DNA from: Theocolax elegans
Taxonomy: Eukaryota > Arthropoda > Insecta > Hymenoptera > Cerocephalidae
Direction: 5' to 3'
NCBI GenBank assembly: GCA_026168455.1
Contig: CM047426.1
Coordinates: 81,867,986-81,931,985 of the forward strand
Length of the DNA stretch: 64,000 nucleotides
The translations under genes were made by a program, and so were the position numbers. The notes beneath the pieces were generated by a model. The model made no database searches. It was not told where the DNA came from and saw only the letters and a list, made by a program, of their open reading frames with translations. Each line of letters opens with the position of its first letter. Within the stretch, counting starts at the first letter, position 1. Positions 1 through 12,183 of this stretch are shown in pieces.

Positions 1-3000
1 TACATTGTGTTTATGTGTGGTGTTTTATATTTTTCTGTTGGACAACTCAAGCTCTGCTGTTTCACTTTAGTTAGAGGATATACCACTTCGTACTTTCAAA
101 AACATCTATGAAAAATATGCTCTATAGTAAATTATCAGATTTTTACTTGCTACTATGGGGTAAAAATTGTCATTTGTTTTTTTTCCAAGATAAGAATACG
201 ATTATGTAACAATTTATTGATCAACAATATAGACTGTGCGTAAATACATTGATTCAAATTTTTTGATAAATATTTTTAAATTTATTAAAAGTGTAATTTA
301 TCCACATATTTCGAATCACTGTCATACTTTTTTAATAATAAATTTTATTGTAAAACTTAAATGCAAACTTTGTACGGCCTGTTAGTAAAGCAAAAATAAT
401 TTATATATATACATATATATAATCGAGAATGGATGGTAAAGATACATAGTGCAAACAATAGAGCTTGAAATGCGTTATTACTTTCTGTTCACCATTAATA
501 ATTCCATATTGTATCGCAATTAACTCATCTTTCATTTAAAAAATGTCCCAATAAAAATCATTTATAAGAGAGTGTTTGTGAGCTTCTTTTTAGTTTCAAA
601 TAGAAAGAAAACCTGTCGTATCATTCCCCTTCCACAAACTTTCCTTCTGCTCGCCTAGAAAAACATCTCGTCATATAGAATATATCACATATGCGTTACT
701 TCTAAACACACTGAAATAAGAAGCACTTTAAGATAGATGTCTACATGCACCATCCGACCCAGAATAGATGGACTAATTTTTTCGTATTCTTCTTACTTAT
801 TTTCGTTTTTAATCATCCTTTTGCTCTCGTATAACTCGTAACTGCGGTAGTATAAGTTTTTGTATAATATATATATATATATATTTATATATATGTAATT
901 ATTATGTACATACTAAGCCCCACTTGCTCGAAAAATCGTAATACGCAAATTCTTCTTTTTCTCTCTTTCGCTGTCACGCTCACTCTCTTTCTCCCTCTCT
1001 TTCGTGCGTTTTCTCACACACACATCGTTACTCTCGCGCTCGCTCCCTCAACTATTTACGTATATATGCGAGTGTTCGAAACGCGTGTTTCCGAAACGTA
1101 CAAAAAACTAAGTATCAACCTTTGGATATTTTAATAACAAGTCAGTGGATGTTTTAAAGTTCATTATGTGGTATTTTTCAAATTTTTTCTTTTTTCTCGA
1201 CCAATTTTTCTATTGGTCTATCGCTTGCTTATTATAATTATTATTATTTTCAATCCGCTTTTTATACAAGCCTATATTAGATGAATAAACGTGGACAATC
1301 TCCACGTTTTTATACGAAGCATCAGCAACTTTCTTAAGGTCATTATGTTTTTTTCTGTTGATGAGCGATCGCAACACCCAACAGTAAAACATTATCGTAT
1401 AAACTTAAATTATAAATGCCTTACTTCATTTACATAGAGGAAATATTATATTAAAAATAGTACAACAACATAATATCTTTAACGCAAATATAATAATATA
1501 AGTCACCGGACTCACCGTTGTCATTTACATCTCATTTATACACTTTGGCTTTAAAAGAAAATCATCGACACATTTTGACACATGTCGAAATAAAAATACA
1601 TCGAAATAAAGTTATATCTCGAATACATATGTATATATATATATATATAACGAAAAATAATATTTTTATTCGATTACGCATTTCCATTCATGCATATCCT
1701 TCCGCTTTCTTCTCCGCAAAATAAAAAACAAACTTAAACGTTGTTTGTACGAAAAATATTTTTCGCCGTCTATATTAAATCTTGTCGCGACGTCGATTTT
1801 CAGCGTTAATTGACATGTCGAGTCGCGGCATCATCGAGCGTTAATAATGATAAGAATTATAATATTAATCAAAATGTGGAGATTACTTATTTTCTTTCTA
1901 CGATTTTCTTAATCCTTATCAATACATAACTGTTTTGTCTTTCATTAAGTCTAATTTTATAATCAATCGATTGATTGCTTAGCAATAATGGCTAATAATG
2001 ATCGCGCTGCCTATTCGTCGCATCCCGCTAAAAATTACACAAAAAGGGCGCGGAGATGTTGCAAAATGACAATGACCTGCTTTTCTGAGTTCCTTTTTCC
2101 ATCTTATTTTGTTTCTCTTTCATTTCTTATCGAAGGCTTGTGCTTCTTTAACTCCTTTCTTTCTTTCTCTTTCCCGATTGAAGAAGATTCGTAAAAAAGA
2201 AAAGTTTTATTGCACCGCATTCGCGCGCGTAAACTTGGCAGTTGAAGATAAAAACAAAGCCGCATCTGGGCTTCCTTTTTTCACTTTTATTATTCTCAGG
2301 CTCTCTATCCGCTGTCGTTCGTAAAGAAAACACGTCGATCTCGAGAGAGCCTCCAGACACTTAAATTTTATTTATATATAGGTAATCTAAGATACAAGGA
2401 ATTAATTCTTAAGCATTAATGTACAATTTTTTTCGTAATATACAATTTTTCTTTCAAGTGTCGAAGTTACGCTCTCAAGACGACCGAGCGAAGCGGAAAG
2501 TAATTAATAATAATGTGTTATCAACTCGCGCTTCTCCGGAGCAATAAATATTTTTAACGATCTTAATATCGGAACCTATATGACGTATTAGCATATCGCT
2601 TTATAATGTTATCCACATAAAAATGAAGAGACAGAACTTTTATAAAGGTATTTTCGTCTGGTTTCATTTTATATTTTCGAGCTCCAAGTTTTAGATTCAG
2701 GTATTGCATCAACTGGATTAATTTCTTGTAATTGCTTAATTGTTTATAACGTATATTTACAAAATTAACGAGATTATGTATGTTTGGCAGTTATCGGTTA
2801 CTAAATATACTTTCGCTAAAATTTCATTGGATTTTTTTGAAACTCGAAGCTCGATTAAATATCGGTGCGTGCAACATTTACGAATGGTACAAAATAAATT
2901 CTAGCGGCAATAGAAATGTACATTGCAAATATATGTATTGCAAGCTCTCAATGTTGCAACGATATCGATCGAATGAAAAAGTTGTTTAAATAAAGAATAT

Positions 3001-3676
3001 TAAATTAATTTTACACGTATACCTTAAATCTTTACAATGAGTAGTAATTAAAAAATCTTAAACGCTATACAATATTACAAGGAAAAATAAACGTTTTCCG
3101 ATAATTGGTCGATATATCAATGGACTTTGACATCGATGACATTGGTCACAATTAAGAGAGCACAATAAATCACAAAATTATAAAAATACAAAAATAAATT
3201 ACGTAACAAGTACGCGTAATTAAAATAAGAAGTACGAAGGGTGATTGATCAAACCAGAACGACGTTACGTAGGATAACGTAGCGTAAAAAATTCTAGATA
3301 ATAATCGAAGAGATGTAAAAAAAGTGGAGTAAAAAATTTTCGCAATTAGCATCGACCTATTTATCAGCAACTTTTTTTCCATTGCCTCGACAAATGTTAT
3401 ATAATAAATGAAGAAAGCAATTGATTATAATCGAAGCGAGGAAAACTTATTGCTGGGCTGAATAGTCGATAGTAAAATAAGATAAAATAATGTTAATTAA
3501 AAGAACCGAAAGTTCTCGTAAGAGCAAACACCCTCGCACTCAGGGAACAAAAGCATGGCGAGTCATCCTTGAGTGAGGCAGCGATACGCATTATTATTAA
3601 TAGTAGTAGCAGTGTCGTAGGCGATCGAGTCGCGGCAATAGCGATCGGTGCCGAGGTTAGCCTCTGGGTGTTGGCA
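1..3676. other. 3' flank / 3' UTR of Sema-1a, no gene recognised
   Basis: The first ~550 bases on the 3' side of the stop (roughly 3140-3676) include a GC-richer stretch with several CG-containing words (3535-3676) that probably belongs to the 3' UTR. No polyadenylation site can be chosen with confidence because hexamers are frequent in such AT-rich DNA. The remainder is AT-rich with an AT microsatellite near 868-896, a CT-rich stretch near 958-1045 and another AT tract near 1631-1650. The short open frames are below what chance would give. Confidence 0.5.
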
Positions 3677-3879
3677 CTATGACCGATAGATGAAACTACA
3701 GGGCGGCGTGGGCGGGGGTGGCGAACCGCTGCCCTGGATGATGCCGGTACTACCTTGGCCGGCTTGATTACCGGAGCCTAAGGGTACTAATGTCGGCGAC
3801 GGCGAGGAGGAGGGTGGCGACGGTGAACTCGAGGACATGCTTGATGGCGGGGATGGCGATTCCAGGCCTCGGCCACCAC
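3677..3879 (-). CDS. Sema1a: Sema-1a last exon: C-terminal tail ending CSFIYRS
   Basis: This 203-bp coding part is in frame with the post-UGA portion of the previous exon and ends with TAG at 3677-3679. It is Pro/Ser-rich (SSPSPPSSSPSP), then SGSPPPPTPPCSFIYRS. The proline-rich stretch and the CS(F/Y)IYR ending match the C terminus of the long Drosophila Sema-1a isoform as I recall it; polyproline runs of this kind bind Ena/VASP-type EVH1 domains in some semaphorins. The acceptor is TGTTCGACAG. Its presence shows that some transcript reads past, or splices out, the UGA at 5771. Confidence 0.88.
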
Positions 3880-5535
3880 CTGTCGAACATTCAAACAATT
3901 TCTATTAGATTGTTTATGTAATCATTTTCGTATTAACTCCTATATATAGACTAGACTGATAATCTTTATTATTAATTATTAAAGTCTGATTTTAAAACTT
4001 AATGATTTATTATCTTAATCAAATCAAAACATGTACTTTTGCGAGTGATTTAATTGTAAAAAAATATTTTTATCTATGTATGGACAATCGATCAGTTATT
4101 TGAAGAGACTAGAACGTTTGAAGTTTAAAAAAAACTAAAAACATTGTGGTAGTTCAAAGGTAATTAAATTACTTAACTACTAAGTTATTGTAGACTAATT
4201 TTTCCATGAGACTTCCAAAAACTTATTTATTTTTTATGCTCAAGTCGATTTAAAATACAGATTTTTCTATTTTATTTTATTTAGGTCAAAGAACAATATC
4301 CATGTGTTCGTATATTTTTCTTATAATTCGAACCGACAACATAACAAAGTAATTTACAATAGAATACAACTACAATTCCGATAACTTACTTGAACGTAAA
4401 ATAAAAGTATATTGTCAATATATTAAATATAACGCAATACGACAATACATCGCCATTGTTATTAATATTTATTTGGCACTACTGTAATAATGTAACGTTA
4501 TATTGTCACAATAATGATATATTATACAGTATCAAATACATACTCTTATCCTATTTGATCAATTTTATTTCAATTAATTATAAACGTGCAAATTCTCAAA
4601 TACACATGAGAAAATGATCAGTTTACTGAACTCTTAAAAAGTAATAATTGAAATGCATATATAATTGAGTGGATAAAATAGAAGTTAATCAACAAGGCAA
4701 ATAAAGTGAGGTTACACTTTAAATATGATACTTAAGTAAACGTCAAAAACTCCGAGCGAAATGTTTAAGGTCAAATTAACAAAGTTTTAACTAGTCAAAA
4801 GCCAGCATACTTAAGTGACTTTGTTAGAATAACTATTTAAGTCTTTGCATAGAGGAAGTTATAGTATGTTAAACAAAAATTGCGATAATTATTTGTATGA
4901 TTAGAATTAAGTAAAAAATGTAATTATTTTTATATATTTAATAATTGTACCTTACGTCTACAGTAGAGTACATAGAGTTAAGTATAATTAATCGATTTTT
5001 AAAATATTGAGTTAATAATATTTATAAATGTGGGGCAATGAAAATAAATTATTACTAATAATTATTATAAATTTTATAAGTAATTATGATATTAATATAA
5101 TTATTATTAAAGTAAATGTATATTAATAACTAATGTAAACTAAGTGTGTTACTATACTAATACAAATTGTAAGTTATATAATATTTTTAAAGCAGAAAAT
5201 AAATTTAAAAATCATTCTAAATTATATTTACTTTTCTAGTGCGTCTAGCTTACGGAGACTAGAACTTGGAATTCGTTAGGTATTAGCTTCAAATGTTAGG
5301 GATATGAATCAATAAACAGTGTGAATTTATTTTAATTGCCTAAATAAGATGTTGGGCACCATCAATATTTATCAATTAAAATTGATTAATAGTTTATTTT
5401 CCTTCTTATTACTGATCGTAAAAAGCCATTTTTTTAAGAACTTTGAAAACAGTATAAAACGCAGTTTTTGTTCGAATCAAATGTGTAGAAAGGTATTTAT
5501 GTCCGCGAATGATCAAAAGTAAATAAAATACTCAC
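3880..5535 (-). other. Sema-1a intron (last)
   Basis: This 1656-bp intron has donor GTGAGT at 5535 and acceptor GACAG at 3880 on the minus strand. It is AT-rich throughout; no RNA gene, repeat unit or conserved-looking block was recognised. Confidence 0.85.
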
Positions 5536-6056
5536 CTAATGCCAAATCACGAGTCGAATGACCCTGATGATGACCGTGATGATGACTACCCGACCTATGG
5601 GAAGAGCTACCATTGCTATTGTTGCCATTGTTCCTCGAGGCTGTCGCATTTTGCTGGCGGTGCTGGCCACGCGCTGGCCTACCCAGGCTACGATGTCGGC
5701 CAGCTGCAGCCGCTGCTGCTGCTTGGGCCGCTGCCGCCGCTGCGTTACAACCCCCCTCCTCGCTCGTTTCTCAGAGATAAACCTTCTTGACGCTACGAGT
5801 CGTGGCGAAACCGTCTTGCCGTCGGTACGCATTGTCACCTTGATGCGAACGTAAAGTACCAAAATTATCAGTCCTGGCGGTTGGTCCACGATAACCATAA
5901 CCATCCGGGAATTGGAAGAGCGTCTCAGCTGGAGTTGGCGGAGGTTTCCTCATCGTACCTTTTGGGGAATGTAATTTTGGTGGTTGTGGTACCAGTACTG
6001 GCTCCGCGTACGTTACTTCTTCTTGTGGTAATAGCTTAGGTTCTGGTGCCAGTCGA
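5536..6056 (-). CDS. Sema1a: Sema-1a exon I: cytoplasmic tail with internal in-frame UGA
   Basis: This 521-bp exon encodes LAPEPKLLPQEEVTYAEP, VLVPQPPKLHSPKGTMRKPP, PAETLFQF, DNFGTLRSHQGDNAYRRQ, DGFATTRSVKKVYL and then a UGA at 5771-5773. Past the stop the same frame stays open: a poly-Ala stretch, RHRSLGRPARGQHRQQ, an Asn/Ser run and a His-rich run ending STRDLAL, to the donor TTAG followed by GTGAGT (phase 1), which joins the last exon in frame. The acceptor is AATTTACAG. The post-stop part resembles the RSLGRxRR tail region of the long Drosophila isoform (from memory). So the exon supports both a short isoform ending VYL and a longer one. A base-calling error at the stop cannot be excluded. 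Confidence 0.9.
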
Positions 6057-7185
6057 CTGTAAATTTACATTATTTTTATTATCTCTCGGTAACATAATTC
6101 AATAATTTAATAAGCACGAGGCAAGTTGGAGAAAATAGATTATTTAACATTTTGGGTAAAATACGTATCATCTTAAATATTTTATTTAATTCGAACTGCG
6201 TATTACTTGTATAAAATTATTACTTTACATTTTGCAGTCATATTACAAATGCTTCCTACTTTTTTCATAATTACACTACTTCAAAATTAGAATAATCAAA
6301 TTTTAAAATGAAAGAAAAGGAAAAAATTCAAAGACTATTAATTTATTTAGCAGTAATCGTACGACTTTATCTTTGAACACGTATAACGTATAGAATCGTC
6401 ATGAGCTACTTTAATCCTTTTAACCAAGACAAGTAAGAGTTACATATTTTACTTAATCTTTCAAACTTACTAAATACCCTAAAATTAAATACAAAATAAA
6501 AAATATATACTGCATTTATTTTATTTATTTGTAAACAATGTTTTATTAAAAATGAAATACCCGAGAACGCGAAATTTAAAGTCTCAAAAGTTATATAACC
6601 GGTGTATCCATCTGTTAAACGTGAATTGGATTTGTGCCAGACTTTAATATTATACTGTTTAACATTTGATTACTACAAATTGGTTTTGCAACTTTTTCAA
6701 TTTTTAAAACTTATAGAAAATCGATATAACTTAAAAAAACTACAGTTCAATATTTATTATTGAAGTTTGTAGATGACAGTTGCACTCTAGTCGTACACGT
6801 GTTGCACTAAATATCAACAGAGATTAGAATAGTGAAGTGTAATGTATTAATATTTACAATTGTTATAAATTCTAATAGTTGACGAAACAACAACTAAATA
6901 TAATTATTTTTATAGCAACGAAATTTTCGATTGATAAAATGCGTATTTTACCTAAAAAAATCAAATTTGTATAGATATACAAAAATGTTTGAAATAAACA
7001 GGAATGTACGAGATATCAAACATTAAATACTTTCACATTGATTATTGGTAACGCTCGGGAAAAAAATATTTGCAATTTTCGTTAAAAAAAAATAGTTATC
7101 ACATCTAAAAGTAAAAATTTATTTTGAAAAGTTGACGTGTACGTAAAAGGTATAAAGGAGTAAATAATCGAGTGAAAAGGTTCAC
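6057..7185 (-). other. Sema-1a intron
   Basis: This 1129-bp intron runs between the membrane-helix exon and the tail exon, with donor GTGAAC and acceptor TTTACAG. It is AT-rich and nothing else was recognised. Confidence 0.85.
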
Positions 7186-7396
7186 CTATTAACGTTCTGG
7201 CGTTGTTCGAAGTACTCATACTCCGTGTCCGGATAGGGTAGATTATCATCCTCGTCCTTCCTGCACTTCCTGCCACAAAGGTAGCCGGCCGTGAAGCCGA
7301 CAAGGAGGGCTGCTAAAGCACCCGCTACTACCGCCATCACGAGGGTTTCCACCGAGTACTGGGGTGGTGGTGAATCGGCCGCTGAAACCTCCGGAC
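7186..7396 (-). CDS. Sema1a: Sema-1a exon H: membrane helix and start of cytoplasmic tail
   Basis: This 211-bp exon encodes a hydrophobic segment LVMAVVAGALAALLVGFTAG, followed by a basic stop-transfer stretch (CGRKCRKDEDD) and the tail motif LPYPDTEYEYFEQRQNVN. The helix is therefore type I, with the SEMA domain outside. The acceptor is CATTTTCAG and the donor is AATAG followed by GTGAAC (phase 2). In Drosophila this tail connects Sema-1a to reverse signalling through Rho regulators; that role is inferred here from orthology. Confidence 0.95.
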
Positions 7397-8237
7397 CTGA
7401 AAATGTATATCACACGATTTTACAAGTGGACTCGGTACCGTAATGTACGAATTTCTCTGAACGGCTTCCCATTCCGATATAGCCGTTGCTTTATGAATAT
7501 TTAGTTTCGGAAGATTTAACGTGAATATAAATCACGATACTGCCTATGCTATATCGTATTTCGTATATTCGGTTATTTTCGAACAATTTTTATTTTAGTT
7601 AACTTTGGATTGTTCCGGTTTGAGTTTAATTGAAAAAATGTGCGTGCTCGCACCCACGCAAGTATATATATACGCATACACTTTGATATTATGTATATAT
7701 ACGTAACAACAATGAAAAAGTTTGATAAAGAAAAATAAATATTCACAATTGGAAAAATATTGCAAAATATCTTTTTTTACCGTTTTTTCATGAACGATTG
7801 TTATGTTTACGAGGAAACAAGATTCTATTCAATATTTCTATGTAATAAAGTCTCTGTGTTTCACAACTTAAACGTGTTTTATGTTGTTAAGATGTTATTG
7901 AAAACTGGAAATCTGACAAAAGGATTTACTAAGTCAAGTTCTCTTAAGTTATTTCATAATACATAAATAAATTTTAACTCTTTATTAAATATAGTAAAGT
8001 AAACAACGTGATAAATTAATATTTCATAAATTTTGAGTTGAAATTGCAGTAGTGCAACGAAAATGATAATACTAGATCGTCCTCAATACAAGTTGAAAGG
8101 CATTAGGAATCAAAAATTAATTAAGTACTTACTATGAATTAAAAAAATTAATTTTCGAGACAACCGATGTGCATTTATCTATATTCACCAATTTTAGATT
8201 ATAGTTAATTAAATAAACTTTCGAGATGTGCACTTAC
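7397..8237 (-). other. Sema-1a intron
   Basis: This 841-bp intron runs between the PSI exon and the membrane-helix exon, with donor GTAAGT and acceptor TTTTCAG. A run of ATATATACG words lies near 7660-7705; nothing else was recognised. Confidence 0.85.
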
Positions 8238-8528
8238 CGGAATTTCTTGGTCCTTGATCTTGCATAATGTTAATAATTTCACCTCCTTGTCCATCTTTGT
8301 TGGAGACCATCGAGTCTTGTGGAAATTTATTCTGGTTAGCGGATATCGCACCGACGCTACCCGCATCTTTATTTAAACTTTTACCAGGTGGACAGGATGC
8401 ATGAATTCCCGTTGCTACGCTTTGCAAGAATCTACTTGCATCCGTCGCTGCTGGGCCAACTAATGCTCGACATTTACCATCCACGCGATCCCATGCACAG
8501 TAAGGATCTTGCAGTGCAACGCACTCGC
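8238..8528 (-). CDS. Sema1a: Sema-1a exon G: PSI domain and juxtamembrane stalk
   Basis: This 291-bp exon encodes ECVALQDPYCAWDRVDGKC, the plexin-semaphorin-integrin (PSI) cysteine module, then FLQSVATGIHASCPPGK and a low-complexity extracellular stalk (about 50 residues, Asn/Gly/Gln-rich) ahead of the membrane helix. The acceptor is CTACTACGCAG and the donor is ATTCCG followed by GTAAGTG (phase 1). PSI modules position the SEMA propeller for dimerisation and plexin binding. The stalk between PSI and helix is weakly conserved in the family. Confidence 0.95.
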
Positions 8529-9683
8529 CTGCGTAGTAGATACACATATATTTAAAATTCATTATTAAAATCAATAAACATTCGTAATTTGTGAATAGCA
8601 CGTATCGTTGAATACAAGTGCCACGCCTGGGGGCACTTTCAACGGTATTCAATTCTCGATTGTTATTTCATTATACCGCTCGTAAATTAACATTTAAATA
8701 ATAATAAATATTTAAGTATTAAAAATTTAAAAAAATCTACTTACAGACTTATAGAAAATTTCGATTGTACAAATATTAATTTATATTAAATATATAGCAC
8801 TACCTGATTAATTAATATACTAACATCATATTAATTATTGATCAAATATATGTTTACCGCGTATAATTATGTAATTTACAAATACGTATTGAATTAAATC
8901 CAATCAAGTATATAAATCTACAATTATATTATAAATCGTGTATTAAAATATACATATAAAATACCAAAATAAATGTAAGATAAAAACGACCGGTATTTCT
9001 ACTTAGAACTTTATTAACTTTTGACGCCAATCTTTAAAGATATTAGCAACAGTTTTAATCGACTTTTTAAATAATATAAAGGCAATACATAAACACGAGT
9101 TTGAAAGGCATAAATTTAACATTAATCATTTCTTTAGAGAGCTTTGTAGGTAAAGAAACTACAAAGTTTTGTAATACTATAGTGAATAAATCTGGCACTT
9201 TAGATACGGTCCCATTGTCTTCATATTACCAAGTGTAGAAACTTATTTCAATACAGCCAATGAAGTCTTGTGAAAATTTGAATTTTAAAATCCGTTAAAA
9301 TCCTTATAAACTTATATACTAGAAAGTTAATGAAAAGTAAATAAAATAACTATTAAATCGCTATTACTAAGATATTCGTGCTTTCCGTACATTACTTTGA
9401 TCGAATTAATTATTGTGCGTACATTTATTGTAAAAGTTTGGAAGTACTGAATATTTCTAACAAACTGGTTTAGTGCTTTAAGCGCTAAGAAATCATGTAC
9501 ACGCAATACGTAAAAAGGTGAAATTATATGAAAAGATAATAAAAGTTAAAAGTGGATGAATCGTTAGGGTTATGAAATATAAAACGATCCTTTTGATAAA
9601 TCGATCGAACGAAACCGATAAGAAAATAAATATCTTGGATCTTTGGTGTTTAATGGCCCATAAAAATGTTGATTAAAACTCAC
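8529..9683 (-). other. Sema-1a intron
   Basis: This 1155-bp intron has donor GTGAGTT and acceptor TACGCAG. It is AT-rich and nothing else was recognised. Confidence 0.85.
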
Positions 9684-10009
9684 CGCATGAAAGTATCTTG
9701 TCGCTATAGCACCGATGTAGCCTAAGGGCTTGCACCTGACTATCGGCAATGACGACGAGTCTTCCATCTTCGAGACCATCGCCTGCCTGGGAGGCTCTTA
9801 CAACCTTGATGCCACGTACCGGGATCGTCGTATGGAACGCTTGTATCTCTTCGATCACCACAGGACTGACTTTGTCCTTCGAGTCTGCTGATTCGGCATT
9901 GATCGCTTTTATTACCTTGCCATTGTCTGTCCCGATGAAAAGTACGTCGTATGTTTTCCCTCCAGGTGTTTTCACTTGCGGATCAACTGTGATCTGAGTG
10001 AACCTATAG
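9684..10009 (-). CDS. Sema1a: Sema-1a exon F: end of SEMA domain
   Basis: This 326-bp exon encodes YRFTQITVDPQVKTPGGKTY, then DVLFIGTDNGKVIKAINAES, VVIEEIQAF, GRLVVIADSQVQALRLHRC and SDKILSC. It covers the last propeller blades and the first cysteine of the PSI region. The FIGTDxGKVIK strand is typical of all semaphorins. The acceptor must be ACTTTTAG before CTATAG; using the inner TATAG would lose the conserved Tyr-Arg. The donor is ATGCG followed by GTGAGTT (phase 1). Confidence 0.95.
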
Positions 10010-10467
10010 CTAAAAGTTTAAACAAAACAATGTTATAACGTGCCAAATATAAAAAAAATCTATTAAATAATTAAATAAATAAAAGCATTGTAAATAAATA
10101 GTTTTATTAGTGTACGTGTACATCGTTCAAACCAAATTTTAAATTCACTAAATAAACAACATTTTTTAAGTAAAATTCTTTTCCACGTAGAATGTAAATA
10201 GAAATAACCGAACCCAGTGAAACTAACAAACCAGAAGAAGAAAAACCGTAACCGAAACCTTCACGCCAAACGCAAGGAACCGTAAACCACGAAAAAGCGT
10301 TTCTTATGCCCTTACCGTAAAAGGAACTCTTTGGTTAAAGAAAGAACAACAAGGTACATCTTCGTTGAAGCACGTGTCTACCTATATATGTCCATAGACA
10401 CACCTATATACGTATACGCGGAAAGAGAGAGAGACAGAGAGCAAGAGCCAAAGGAGCAATAACTCAC
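10010..10467 (-). other. Sema-1a intron
   Basis: This 458-bp intron has donor GTGAGTT and acceptor TTTTAG. It contains a short purine-rich GA stretch near 10420-10445 just inside the donor; nothing else was recognised. Confidence 0.85.
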
Positions 10468-10816
10468 TGAAAACTCGTGCGTATGACAATGGGCTGGCCG
10501 AAGAAGCTCCTGACCGACTCATCCATGAGAGAGTGGCTTTTGATGAAGTTGAGCGTAAGGTCGGGCAAAGTGCGAGAATCGTTGGCGCATTGGCCGGGTC
10601 TTGGATCCGGTACCTTCGAGCTTTGGACCGGTAGCCAATTCGAATTCACCCCGCTTTGCTCCTTGAAGTTGCCTTCGAACGTGTCGGCGATATCCTGGAG
10701 CGAAAATGCGCAGACTGCTGATCCGCTTATACTGTTCACGGGTGTGGTGAACGTACCGTAGATCAGCTGTGCCGAGACGCCGCCGTACGTGCCCGATATC
10801 AGCTCCGTTGTCGATT
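10468..10816 (-). CDS. Sema1a: Sema-1a exon E: SEMA domain
   Basis: This 349-bp exon encodes STTELISGTYGGVSAQLIYG, then TFTTPVNSISGSAVCAFSLQ, DIADTFEGNFKEQSGVNSNW, KVPDPRPGQCANDSRTLPD and NFIKSHSLMDESVRSFFGQP. GSAVCAFSL, FKEQ, PRPGxC and F(I/V)KxHxLMDE are diagnostic SEMA blocks. The acceptor is AAACTTAG and the donor is TTTTCA followed by GTGAGTT (phase 2), making a His codon with the next exon. The wording of this part is closer to insect Sema-1a than to other semaphorin classes. Confidence 0.96.
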
Positions 10817-11327
10817 CTAAGTTTATAAAAAAAGAATATATTCGTTTGTTAACTGTACATTTACCCTACTGTTTTTCATTGCGTAAAATTATCAAAATAA
10901 TTTGTTTATTCGCGTTTGGATTTTGAATTTAAATTTAATATTACGAGAAAAAGCTAATTACAAATTCATAAATGTTAATCAAATTTTTTGACCAAATATT
11001 TTGTTCGCTGCATATTGCAGGACCGATTTTAATATTCAAGATTTAAATAAAACTGACAATATTTATTTTTTACATATATGTACATATGATGTTTATGTAG
11101 TCGGTGACCTGATACATACAACTGAAATTAATTTCACAATTTAATAATTTCATTCGAATTTATTGTTATTGATTAATTTAAATAAATGTATAATTTTAAT
11201 TAAATATTTTGAATTTAATGTTTATAAAATTGATTAAATAATATCGTTATGGAACGATACAATTCGAGTTAAACTGCATATTACGTGTAATATTTAGCTT
11301 GAGCGGTTGGCTTTTTGACAAACTTAC
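10817..11327 (-). other. Sema-1a intron
   Basis: This 511-bp intron has donor GTAAGT and acceptor ACTTAG. It is AT-rich and nothing else was recognised. Confidence 0.85.
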
Positions 11328-11469
11328 GTATTTCATTGAAGTAAAATGGAAAGTCTCCAGTGACTGAGCAATTGAGCCTCGACTTTAAGAAAGACGTCCA
11401 CCTGTTTCGAAAACGGTGTGGTCCGCCTCGATCGTACTTGCATACTCTCGCAACTCTAGAATACACCGC
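11328..11469 (-). CDS. Sema1a: Sema-1a exon D: SEMA domain
   Basis: This 142-bp exon encodes [18 protein letters not shown], then [18 protein letters not shown] and PFYFNEI. VARVCKxDxGG and WTSFLKxRLNCS are among the most conserved motifs of the SEMA family and include paired cysteines of the extrusion loop. The acceptor is TTTGTTTGCAG and the donor is AAATAC followed by GTAAGT, ending in phase 1; the next exon completes a Gln codon (EIQS). Confidence 0.96.
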
Positions 11470-12094
11470 CTGCAAACAAAATGAAATATTTTTTTACTTC
11501 ATAAACTATATTAATTTTTGCTGGAAGGGCAATATGTGCAATCCGTCCCAAACAAGACTACATAATTTTTAATGAAACTTTTTCATCCATTTTTATACAA
11601 TTTTTAAAAAAGTGGTATAAATTATCGTATACCTACTTAACAAATTACTAATTTAACCATATATAATTTTCTTAGTTATAATTTTTTATTCAAAATTTAA
11701 TTGGTAAAAAAAGGTTTAATATTTAAAGATAAAATTAAAAAGATCTCATAATAATTCTTAGTAGCTCTCGTGATTATACGGTAGAAAAATGTTGGATACT
11801 CAATTTGACCGTATAATAATAATAATAATAAAGTAATTTCCTTGTTAAAGATTCACGGGTTCACTTTTAAAAATATTTAAAAAAATATGGAACACAAGGC
11901 TAACGAAGAAGCCGTTCTCCTCTTTTCACGCGTACTTTACATAATTTTGTGATTCCGCGCGGCAATTTTTGCAAGACGCCACGCGATATACGTATTAAAA
12001 AAAAATTCCTCGCCTCATTTGAATTTTCATGAGAAAAGCGAGGTGTAACCGCACTTATGAATACAAATGATTAATGCAAATGAATGAAACAAAC
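11470..12094 (-). other. Sema-1a intron
   Basis: This 625-bp intron has donor GTTTGT and acceptor TTTGCAG. It contains an (AAT)n run near 11814-11831; nothing else was recognised. Confidence 0.85.
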
Positions 12095-12183
12095 CTTGCC
12101 ACAGTTGATGTACTCGACGGCAGTCTCCCTGAAGAAGAAGTAGACGAAGTCACCCTGTGTCATAGAGCTTACGAAATTTGGCG
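12095..12183 (-). CDS. Sema1a: Sema-1a exon C: SEMA domain
   Basis: This 89-bp exon encodes APNFVSSMTQGDFVYFFF followed by RETAVEYINCGK, the classic semaphorin block containing FFFRETAVE. The acceptor is TCATATTCCAG and the donor is GGCAAG followed by GTTTGT (phase 0). The FFFRE strand lies in the propeller near the plexin-binding face in characterised family members. Length and phase fit both neighbours exactly. Confidence 0.96.

Noticed and set aside
5536..5904. 122-codon minus-strand frame overlapping the Sema-1a tail exon
   Set aside because: It is the wrong frame of the same exon; the conserved SVKK and RSLGRP motifs are in the other frame, which also matches the splice phase of the last exon.
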